Source: Craterostigma plantagineum (Eukaryota; Streptophyta; Magnoliopsida; Lamiales; Linderniaceae). From it: a stretch of DNA of 64,000 nt. The stretch spans positions 4,244,001-4,308,000 of the forward strand of contig JAPQWV010000028.1 of NCBI GenBank assembly GCA_027422505.1, read 5' to 3'. The position numbers and the translations under genes were made by a program. Positions 47,741 through 57,804 of the stretch are shown here, piece by piece; positions within the stretch are counted from its first letter, which is position 1, and each line of letters opens with the position of its first letter. The notes beneath the pieces are model-generated. The model made no database searches. It saw only the letters and a program-made list of their open reading frames with translations, and was not told where the DNA came from.

Positions 47741-48129
47741 TTAATGTATATCGTTGTGTAAAGTTATATTTCGAGTTTGGACTTTATTCTCTCTTTCGTT
47801 ATACGTTGGAAAGTTTGTGTTGATCTCGAGTTATTGTAGTGTGATCGGTTGCTTAGAACGTTAATGTTTTTGGAGATTATACGGTCGTCTATCGTGTAAT
47901 ATATTTTAGGAAATTAATATTCACCGTCCCTTTTACTGTTAGTTGTTACCGCCATCTATGGACTGTAAAAAGACGATTTTGTCCTTATGATATTTAAATT
48001 AATTTAAAAAGAAAAACTAACGTCTATATATAATTTTGGTACGAAATACTGAAAACTAAATACACAAATAAATTCGAACGATCTTCGGTAATGGATCGAA
48101 ACGAGGTAACAGAAAAAAAAAATTCAATT

Positions 48130-48375
48130 TAACATTTTAGGGCTGATCGATCGATATTTTCGGCCCTGCAGTGCACGGGCCTAACGAAATTTTCGGCCAG
48201 CCTGTTTACGGGCCGATCGATTTTTTGGGCCAAAACACAGCCCGACCGAAAAAGCCGTTCGGCCCTGCAGTGTACTGGCCCATCGGTATTTTCGGCCCTG
48301 ACAGGTCTGGCCGAAAAAATCGATTGGCCAGTACATTGCAGGGCCGAAAATTTCGATGGCCCGCTGCACTGGTAA
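48130..48375. repeat. left TTTTCGGCC array of MULE-2
   Basis: At least seven TTTTCGGCC / GGCCGAAAA occurrences in both orientations with CCTGCAGTG-type spacers, able to fold into several stems. Confidence 0.85.
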
Positions 48376-48423
48376 ACAGTACGCGTCCGATACATAAACG
48401 AAACATAAACAAAATAATACACA

Positions 48424-51400
48424 TCATGAGGCCTGGCGCCACCGGTCGTTGAGCTCGTCGAGTCTCTCTCTGAACTCGTCCATGGGCGGATAGGTGTCCA
48501 GACGCATCCTAGCTAGCATATCGCTAGTCAAGATGTACATCGAGCTGTGCCACTGTACATAGAAATAATACATATAAAAAGTGACTAAACATATAAATAT
48601 AACAAATAGAAATAAGATTAAATTACATACGTAGTCAACGTGGCTGCGTGGGGGTATGCCGCCCGGGATCCCAATTCCGGAAAGCAGGCGAGGATGAGAA
48701 TGCCGCTGATACCAGTCCATGTACCCTTGAACGGTTTCACCAAGGTACTCCGCGGCGGCCCGGTTGATGTACGAGGTTAAGGATGTAGGCGTACGGGAAC
48801 TGACGCCAAGCATGTTCTGCTGAACTGGCAGAATAGTCCACCTTATACCTCGTCGGGTCTGCTGGCATGACCGCTTTCTGTGGCGGACTCATCGGTGGCG
48901 GGATGACCTGCACGTACCCCAGCTGGCGCAATGTAATACCCGTAAAAATTTAATACGAGATTTTGATAATCAACTATGAAATGATATGAATTAGGAAGTT
49001 TGGCAAAGAAAATATAAGTTTTAGAAACTTTGAAATAAATTGAATACTTTAATAAAAGATGTTTTCGGCTTTCTATATATTATATCTCCTCCAAAGTTTA
49101 CGAGTATAAGTATATATTATATCGTAATTGATCGAACGGCAAAGAGTTTTTAATGTTTCGTGGGAAGCTTCTACAATTATCTGATTATTTATAAGGAATA
49201 GATAAGGATATACATAGAAATATATTATTATAGCACATGGGGAGCGATTCCTATTCTTAACCAAAGAGGAAAGAGACGAAACTTTTAGGGAAAGAAGAAA
49301 AACTCAATCAAATTAGCTATAGAACCTAACGTGGAGTAGGTATGCTCTCAATCACCATCTTGATAATTTATTATATAGTGCTTGTTTTATATGATCTTTC
49401 CATGTTGATGTGAATGTTTTCGAAATGAGAGATAGGTGAATTTGCACCAATACACAGTAAATCTCATGTGATAAATATGTTAATGGTTGTGTACGTGATA
49501 ATCATAGGAACTTTCTGTGATTCATATGTTGTGTGATTTAACGTTAGTTATGAGAATTAGGTAATAATAGATCAATGATTGTTAGACATTGGAAGAGTTA
49601 GATGCATTTGGAAACCCTAATATTGAATTTAAATATATGCTATTATATTTATGCTAAGTGTGGTAGGTTTGTAAAGAGGTTTACGACATGAGATAAAGTT
49701 TTCACATCCACCATATAACATGCACATGCCTTAGAATATTTTTATTACTAATTGCATAGTTAAACGATAAGGGTGGTTATGGGAAATAATAAAATATCAT
49801 ACTTAAGAGAATAATGCACTTACTTACTAGAGGAAAAGAACGCATCACCTATTCGTCACCTTCTTGCCTTTTCACGTTACCCAACATGTAGAGACACATC
49901 CATGATCTATATATAAATTTATTAAGCCTACACTAAACGAAAATAATAGAGAGGAGAAAGCATTTTATGGAAGAACAGAGAGTATTTCGTATTCAATAAG
50001 TGAAGGAAAGAGGAAAACTTTTAAAGGGGGACAAAGGAGAAATCGTCGAGAACCTTGGAAATGAAGTTTTGTCCATAAGAACGTGTGTCTTCTTTGTTTT
50101 AGGTATGATAATCTATGCTTTGCCAAATATAAATTAATATATATTCATATATAAATCAGATTTCCATCAAACTTGAGCAAACTCACCACATGATCATGTA
50201 TAAGTCATGCTCCATAGTATATCAAGTTTACATGGAGATATTGTTTCCTTAACATGAAATCAATGGGTACTGGGAACATTTTATTAATAGTAATGTAGAT
50301 TTTAACTAATCCTGTCATGTTTTAATAATACTAGGGAAACTAATTAAGGCCATGTTGACATGTATGTGAGTATATACATGCCTATACAATGGTTGAGATC
50401 ATGACTGGAAATATTGGTATAACAAGGTTAGAGACGACAATACTTGGGAAATTCTGGCAGTTCGTAGGAGTCGTGTTGAAAGAGTATACGTCGATAGCGT
50501 AACCTCGGACGTCAGGTAGGTGAAACTCACCTACGGCACGTAAACGCTATGTTAAATATTATGTGATATTACATGATTATCTGATTATGTGGATTCTGTG
50601 AATTATGTGTCTTGGCGAATTACGTGTTTTACGTGTATTATATTTGTTGCGCATCATATGTACATTTATTGCATGTTCTATGTACATTATCTGCACTGCG
50701 CATGCATAGCACGTCAGTGCGAGGTTGAGCACCGTATAAAAAGATGACATTTTGCTTTAATATTGAGCGGTGTATCGATTTAAGTTAGATTTGAGGTTAG
50801 TATTGGGATCTTAGATGGTAGTGGGCAATGAGGCGGTGTGAGGTCTCAAGTGCGACGGGTTGGCGTGACCGGTGCGTGAGGCCTGGAGCGTGTGTGACTC
50901 AAGTGCGTCAGGCCGGTGAGTGTCCGGTACGTGAGGCTTGGGCCGCGGTTCAGGTGCGTCAGGCCGGGAAGCGTCAGTGCGCGTGGCTTGAGGTCCTCTG
51001 TGTGATAGGTTGAGATGAGATGAGATGTGATGAGATGCGAGAAAAGAGTTGAGCGTGCATTTGTGAGGTGTGTCGGGATTGGGATGTGAGAGCACGTGCA
51101 TTCATGCATGTTTCATCTACTGGGCAAGGAGCTCAGTTTACGTGCTGTAGGTACATGCGAGTCCGGTGTTGATACGCGTCGCGACTAGGCGGGCTGATGG
51201 TGGTGACTCCACGGACTTTTGAGGGCAGGGCGGTACATGGGACGCGACCTGTGAAACGAGTTTATGTTTCGTGTTTTTAAATTTGGGCTAGGACTTCTTG
51301 AGCTTCGGCCCAATGAATAGAAATGTGTTTGGTTTTGGACCTATGGATTTAGACATTTAACGTATTTGTATTATTATGTTTTAAAAGTTTTAATTAAATG

Positions 51401-52628
51401 GGCTTTCCGCTGCTTACGCTGCGAAAATCCGCCAAAATACGTATCTAGGAAGTCGGGTCGTTACACGCAACACTCTCGAGGGTGCGTAGGGCTCAACAAT
51501 ATCGCGATATCTAACCCAACCCATCGAAAAGCGTCCTCGGGTGCTGCGACACTGGATCGGGACCGTACGGCAGCCAAGCAACCTGATAACAATTCACAAT
51601 TTTTAAATAATTGTCACAAATATGGAATATAAATTGTTGAGATACCTCGCTTGCAGTCATGATATCTATCTGACGGCAGATCTCAACCAAACGATTCACC
51701 GTCTTCTCGTGTTGAGATACAGACCACATGCGTGATCGTGCCTGGCCAGGCTCCACATGGTGGGGGAGACGGTGTAGGCGGAAGCATGGGAAATACTCGT
51801 AGATCCACGCCTGTAGTAACGAGAGGCACCCAGCTACACCCCTCACATCCGCCCTGCTTGCGAGGCCAAGCTGGCAATAAAGGTACGCAAGTGTGGACGA
51901 TCCCCACAAGTACTGCCTGGCAAAGGCCAACGGGCGGTAGAACTCGTGCATGATGTTGGGCTTCACACGGGTCCCGCTCTTGTCGACCAACAGCGTCGAC
52001 CCCAAGAGAATCCACAACTAAGCGATGGCCTGGAACCCCGCCGGCCGACCCCCCCTCCCCGCATCCTCTGCATCACGTCTTTCATCAAAACCCCACTGTT
52101 TTTCCAAGAACTCCTCAACGCGTCTGCGGAGATGCCCATTATCTCCCTCGTCGCGATCTGCCCATCGGCGACGTCTAGGGTGCCCGATACCGTCGCCCCG
52201 TCGATCGGGATACCTAGGATCTGCTCGACGTCGTGGAGCATGATCGTCATCTCCCCGAATGGCATATGGAAGGTGTTCGTGTCGGGCTGCCAACGCTCCA
52301 CAAAAGCGCACAGTAGAGGCTGGTCCAAGTGACCCATCATGGCATCTGTGAGGTGCCCAAGCCTTGTGACATCGATCTGGCGCTGCGTCTCCGACGGGAA
52401 TTGGGAGTACCAATTCTTAAGCTTCCCAACCACTAATGCCCGCTGCTCGCACCTCAGCAGGGGCCTCTCCTGCTCACCCATCCAGATGCGGGGCGCGATG
52501 TGCCCCAGATAACTAGGGATCACCTCGTCATCATCTGGACCACCGGGCTGTGGCCCCTGCACCCTCCAGGAATCGTCATCTATGACCCTGGAGCGCTTGC
52601 TCACTATTTCATTTTTACGATAACGCAA
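48424..52628 (-). pseudogene. plant mobile domain (PMD, MAIN-like) protein, decayed and split
   Basis: The 5' part (52628-about 52030) has RVIDDDSWRVQG, RLGHLTDAMMGHLDQPLLCA, then FHMPFGEMTIMLHDVEQILG-IPIDG, the PMD signature. It loses frame in a G-rich run near 52045; the continuation WILLGSTLLVDKSG, FYRPLAFARQYLWGSS and LQAWIYEYFPCFR is open at 52017-51640. After removing the solo LTR and one TSD the frame runs SRVLRQLGYVQVIPPPM, then ends with RWRQAS at 48424. The frameshift plus the LTR make it a pseudogene. A likely intron lies near 51640-51560. PMD relatives MAIN/MAIL1 act in the nucleus in silencing and genome stability; whether TE-borne versions help the element is unknown. Confidence 0.82.
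48932..51465 (+). mobile_element. solo LTR, 2534 bp, nested in MULE-2
   Basis: Begins TGTAATACCCGT and ends GGGTCGTTACA; 5-bp TSD CGCAA at 48927-48931 and 51466-51470. Related in ends and internal motifs to the 26436 solo LTR. Carries GTAGGTG-AAACT-CACCTAC near 50517-50535, GTGCGTCAGGCCGG-like repeats at 50860-51000 and a CTGGGC...GCTCAG stem at 51120-51136. Excision in silico restores the PMD reading frame. Confidence 0.94.
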
Positions 52629-52834
52629 AAATAAATTTAATTTCTTTTACGTATATTAAGACATGACATCGCATGTCAATTAAATTTTTTTTCTCCGTCA
52701 TCGCATGTCAATTTATAGAGGAGAAAGATACTTACCTGAGGATCTACTGCTACCTCCGGGTAGGGACTTCCCACCCCTGGTCTGCAATTAAATATTTATT
52801 AAAAAAATAATAATAAAGAGTCGAACAAGATATT

Positions 52835-53035
52835 CGGCCGCCTATAGAGGCGGCTGAAAATAATTTTCAGCCGGTGCAGTTCCGGCCGGTTGGTGTTATC
52901 GACCGGCGAAGCACCGGCCGATCCGAATTTTCGGCCCTATCATGCACGACCGAAAAAAATTTTCGGCCGCCACAAGGCACGGCCGAAAGTATTTTTCGGC
53001 CGTGCCATGTGCCGGCCCAAAAATTCGTTCGATCG
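52835..53035. repeat. right TTTTCGGCC array of MULE-2
   Basis: Mirror of the left array: repeated TTTTCGGCC and GGCCGAAA motifs plus CCGGCCGGT-type stems inside the right TIR. Confidence 0.82.
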
Positions 53036-53351
53036 GGACTTTCTCAAACGATTCCGACCCGTGTTCGATAATTCTTCTACGTACGAACGATTTTTACGAG
53101 AATTTGCTTACCAGTCGTGCGAATAGACCCTTTCCTTTCCCCTGTCCCCGTCGTCGATCCAATGCGATTTGAGTTTTTTTTGTTTTGTTTGAGTCTGATT
53201 TGGAAGTGTGATTGCGATATGGAAAGTGTTGTCTGGAAAAGGGCTTTAAATAGAATTTTTTATTCAAAATGACAAAATCGTCTTTTTATCGTCCATTAGG
53301 GGGCCGTGACTAGGAAAATTGGAGCGATGAATAGTAATCCAGTATATTTTA

Positions 53352-53885
53352 TACATCTTTCAATTTCATGGGTTTAGATGTTCTTTCTTGGTTGGTCCAT
53401 TGTTGTTTAGCGGAGGAGATTTATGTCCCATTTTTTTCCCATGTTTTGTCTCACATCACGTGGCATATCTAAGGGTTAAAAGATCTTTTGATTTTATTTA
53501 TTTTAATTTTTTTTAATTATATATTCCATCAATCCAATCTCATTATTTCATTTTATTTATATGATATAGTTGAAAAACATATTTAATTTATTTGGTATTT
53601 CGTTATTATCAAGTTGATATTCATATCATATATTTTCGATACTTAAAAGTATTATTTATTTTATGTGTTAAATTGTAGGATATTAAATAAGATACAATTT
53701 TGGGACAAAAGATTCGTTCGGGTTGTTTACAATTAATGCAAGCAAGTTATCAGTTAAAAAACTTTATACTTTTAAGGGACATCCAAATATGTTTTAATAT
53801 CGGCATCCAAATTTGTTCTATTAACCTATTTTGATAACAACATGTTAATATATATATAAATATATATATAATATATATATATATA
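53352..53885. other. AT-rich non-coding DNA
   Basis: No gene. Ends in an (AT)n run at about 53850-53885. Confidence 0.5.
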
Positions 53886-53916
53886 CTAGAAATATAGCTC
53901 CGCGCACGAGGCGCGG
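53886..53916 (-). mobile_element. Helitron 3' terminus
   Basis: Read on the minus strand: stem CCGCGC, loop CTCGT, stem GCGCGG (53916-53900), 10 nt (AGCTATATTT), then CTAG at 53889-53886 followed by T. This is the canonical Helitron 3' end (hairpin, short spacer, CTRR, host T). The element body would extend to higher coordinates; I could not place its 5' TC end. Confidence 0.75.
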
Positions 53917-55213
53917 CTAATAAATGCCCATATTTTTTTCTATCAACTTGTTATACTTATTCATTTTAAGCACATGTTATAGATTTAACAAAATAATCAT
54001 ATGTAGATCATTTAGAAACTAAAAATTACATAACAAAGAATAAATTCAAGAGACAACAAGATTTTCAAGAACTACATTATCCTAACCACTCAAGTCGTGT
54101 GTTATAATATTACTCAATGACACTACTCTGATCACATACTCCGGTAGTTTATTTGTTCAGTGCGCACGCCCTTGCACATCTTAATATTGATTTCCATTGT
54201 ACGATTTCCTACACTTTTTGAGTGTTTCAATTTTCAAAGTTTTCAAAGTTATTTTCGACAGGTTTTCAAAAGAATGTCATTCTGTACTTGTTTGAATTGT
54301 GGATTTAATACTCTAATTTTTTGAACTGTGTTGCTATTGTTTTTCTTTTCTAATGATTACGAATAAGAACTTATTTATGGGTTAAGCTACATTTCCATGG
54401 CATATAAAAAGGGGGATTTTAGAGAAAAGTAACTGATCAGAACTTACACTTTGGATTCAGTCCCTCAAAGTTTACATTTGTGAATAGGTAATGACATTAG
54501 GCTATTTGTTTTAACTCCACACTAGCCAAATTACTATATTATCCTTGTCTTCACCTAATTAAAATTATAAAAGGAAAAGGTAATTGATTACTTTCACGAT
54601 GCAGTATTGCAGACCAGCCAAACCCAAACCCCCTTAAAATTGAAAACAAACTGGGTTATTTTTTTACCATTAATCACATCGATTCGTCTTTGCTCCGTTT
54701 CCAGTTGCCACCTACGACCACGAACGATATCCCCTCCCCCCTTTGTTCATTGTCGCTCGTAAATGCAGTATTTTTGTATTTCGTCATACCTGTCGTGGGT
54801 TTGTGGTTATTTAGATGAAAAAGAAATAGATTTGTACAATTTGATCGAACATCGTGGGTTTGTGTTGGAGCTCTGAACGTTCTCTGATTTAACAATTGGG
54901 TTCCCGGACCAAATTAGTGTCCAGATGTTTTACAAACCTTATTGCCATTAAACAATATTTTACTCTATTTCTTTCAACCACTCTTGTATCCTCAGTGGAG
55001 CAGTTGATGTGGACGTTGTCGCCAACCATCTGCAGAAGGTGCTAAAGAGGATAAAAGCGTGTACCACCAAGCTCTGAAGTGGCTCGAATTGATGCAGCTC
55101 CAATTGATAGAGAATGTACGAAGTAGGAAAACTGTTACGGCTCTCGAAGTGGCTCATACTAGAAATACTTATTAGTGAATTGGTTGGTCGGACCAAAAAC
55201 GTTCCGATGATTC
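53917..55213. other. probable Helitron body or flanking DNA, no gene
   Basis: Short frames only, for example 54674-54895 on the minus strand, none with a recognisable domain. If the Helitron 3' end is real, this is at least partly a non-autonomous Helitron. Confidence 0.35.
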
Positions 55214-55333
55214 CCAATCAGATAAAGTTGTTATTAAGAACTATCATATTTCCTAATTTCATTGTGTAAGTTTCCAATCAGATAAAGTTGTTATTAAGAA
55301 CTATCATATTTCGTAATTTCATTGTGTAAGTTC
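55214..55333. repeat. two 60-bp tandem copies
   Basis: CCAATCAGATAAAGTTGTTA at 55214 and 55274 begin two copies that differ at about one base. Recent tandem duplication. Confidence 0.92.
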
Positions 55334-55365
55334 CAAATTTTCTCGAGGAACTTGAGTTTGCGGGA

Positions 55366-57804
55366 TAAATACCTAAATTGGTGGCGACTCATTTAAATAT
55401 AAAATACCCTGCGACGAAAAATACCTGATTTGGGTGCCAAAATACCGATAATTATGAACGAAATACCAAAATCGTGACGAAACATACCCAAATCGTGACG
55501 AAAAATACCTGATTGACATGTACTCATCATCAACCACATAAAATGAGTTTTCTAGCAACTTCACCTTATTTCAAAGTCAAATACTTGAATTTAGCAATAA
55601 AATACCTAAATCTAGACGAAGAGTACCTAATTTAGGGCCACAAATACTGATTTCTATGTATAAAATACTTGTGTATATGGTCGAGTTATCTAAGTCTAAA
55701 ATGATGGTTTTCATCAACATCTCACATATTAAGTACATTACTCATCATCAACAACATAAAATGAGTTTTCTAGCAACTTCACCTTATTTCATCGTCAAAT
55801 ACTTGAATTCAGCAACAAAATACCTAAATCGAGACAAAAAGTACCTAATTTAGGGCCACAAATGCTGATTTCTATGCACAAAATACTTGTGTATATGATC
55901 GAGTTATCAAAGTCTAAAATGATGGTTTTTTATCAACATCTCACATATTAAGTACATTACTCATCATCAACAACATAAAATGAGTTTTCTAGCAACTTCA
56001 ACTTATTTCAAGGTCAAATACTTGAATTCAGCAGCAAAATACCTAAATCAAGACAAAAACTACATAATTTAGGGTCACAAATACTTGATTAAACCTACGC
56101 ATGTTTGTTATAGATGACTCGCTCTAACCTTCAGGTATTTTAAGGCCAATATTCGGTATTAAATGGCAATATTTAAGTACTTTATATCCCTATTTAGGTA
56201 CTTTAGTCGCTAATCCGAGTACTTCTCATAGATTGTACTCTTAAGTGTAAATCAACCTATTTTATAATGTTTGTGATGCTCCATGACATTTCATCTTGAT
56301 ATTTTGATTAAACATGCGCATATTGTTATAGATGACTCGCTCTCACCTTCAGGTATTTTAAGGCCGATTTTCAGTATTTAATACCAATATTTAAGTACTT
56401 TATATCCCGATTTAGGTACTTTTGTCCCTAATTCGAGTACTTCTCATAGAATGTACTCTTAAGTGTAAATCAACCTATTTTATAATGTTAGTGATTATCC
56501 ATTAGATTTCATCTTGCTATGTTGATTAAACCTACGCATGTTTGTTATAGATGACTCGCTCTAACCTTCAGGTATTTTAAGGCCGAGTTTCGGTATTTAG
56601 TACCAATATTTAAGTACTTTATATCCCGATTTAGGTACTTTAGTCCCTAATTCGAGTACTTCTCATAGATTGTACTCTTAAGTGTAAATCAACCTATTTT
56701 GTAACGTTTGTGATTATCCATGACATTTCATATTGATAATATAATTCTAAAATGATGGTTTTTAATCAACATCTTACAAATTAAGGGCATTACTCATCAT
56801 AAACAACATAAAATGAGTTGTCCAGCAACTTCACATTCATTCACGGTCAAATACTTGAATTCAGCAACAAAATACCTAAATAGATACTGAAAGTACCTAA
56901 TTTAAGGACACAAATACTGATTTGTATGCATAAAATACTTGTGTATATGGTCGAGTTATATAATTCTAAATTGATGGTTTTTAATCAACATCTTACAAAT
57001 TAAGGGCATTACTCATCATAAACAACATAAAATGAGTTTTCTAGCAACTTCACATTCATTTAAGTGTAAAATGAGAGTTTTTTCATCAAAGATCTTAAAT
57101 GGTAAGGACATTGGTCATCATCACCAACCCAAATGAAGTTTTTTGGAACCTTCACCTTCAACTAATTTAAGTAGTTGTATTCAACTGTAAAATACCTAAT
57201 CGACACAAAAAATACTCAAGTTTAGGTCTAAAATACAGGTCTTTATACAGAAAATACTTTAAAAATATGACGAGTCATTTAAGTATAAATGATAGTTTTT
57301 CATCAAAGATCTTAAATGGTAAGGACATTGGTCATCATCACCAACCCAAGATATTTTTTTGGAACCTTCAACTAAACCATGTACTTGAATTCAACTGTAA
57401 AATACCTAAATCAACAAACAAATACTCAATATTAGGTCTAAAATACAGATTTTTATACAGAAAATACTTTAATAGTATGACGAGTCATTTAAGTATAAAA
57501 TGATAGTGTTTCATCAAGATCTTAGATGGTAAGGAGATTGGCCATCATTACCAACCCAGAATGAAGTTTTTTTGGAACCTTCACATTCAAATAAATCAAG
57601 TACTTGAATTCAACCGTAAAATACATAAATCGACATGAAAGTACTCAATTTTAGGTCTAAAATACTGAATTTGATATAGAAATAACTTTAAAAGTGTGAC
57701 GAGTCATTTAAGTATAACATGATAGTTTTTCATCAATATCTTAGATGGTAAGCACATTGGCCATCATCACCAATCCAAAATGAAGTTTTTTGGAACCTTC
57801 ACAT
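55366..57804. repeat. satellite-like array of three block types in mixed polarity
   Basis: Type A (period about 230 bp; AAATACCTAAATCG, TTCTAGCAACTTCA, CATCATCAACAACATAAAATG) runs about 55380-56090 and again 56745-57060. Type B (period about 215 bp; 56089, 56306, 56520) carries TTTAGGTACTTT and TCTTAAGTGTAAATC and is an inverted relative of A. Type C (period about 215 bp, 57065-57804; GGTAAGGACATTGGTCATCA, TTTGGAACCTTCA) is a further diverged direct form. No ORF is conserved. The third retroelement is inserted at its right end. Confidence 0.8.

Larger units (their letters stand above)
47909..53342. mobile_element. MULE-type element carrying a PMD gene (MULE-2)
   Basis: A 9-bp TSD, TATATTTTA, lies at 47900-47908 and 53343-53351. 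TIR ends align without gaps (GGAAATTAATATTCACCG left; CTGGATTACTATTCATCG from the right) and share TAAAAAGACGATTTTGTC at 47967 and, inverted, at 53270-53290. Just inside both ends are arrays of TTTTCGGCC/GGCCGAAAA motifs. No transposase is present; a PMD gene is carried on the minus strand. A 2534-bp solo LTR is nested inside, so the original element was about 2.9 kb. Its sequence is unlike MULE-1, although the plan is the same. Confidence 0.9.

Noticed and set aside
51511..52628. two separate genes from the overlapping 221- and 168-codon frames
   Set aside because: Both are parts of one PMD gene separated by a frameshift in a G-rich run.
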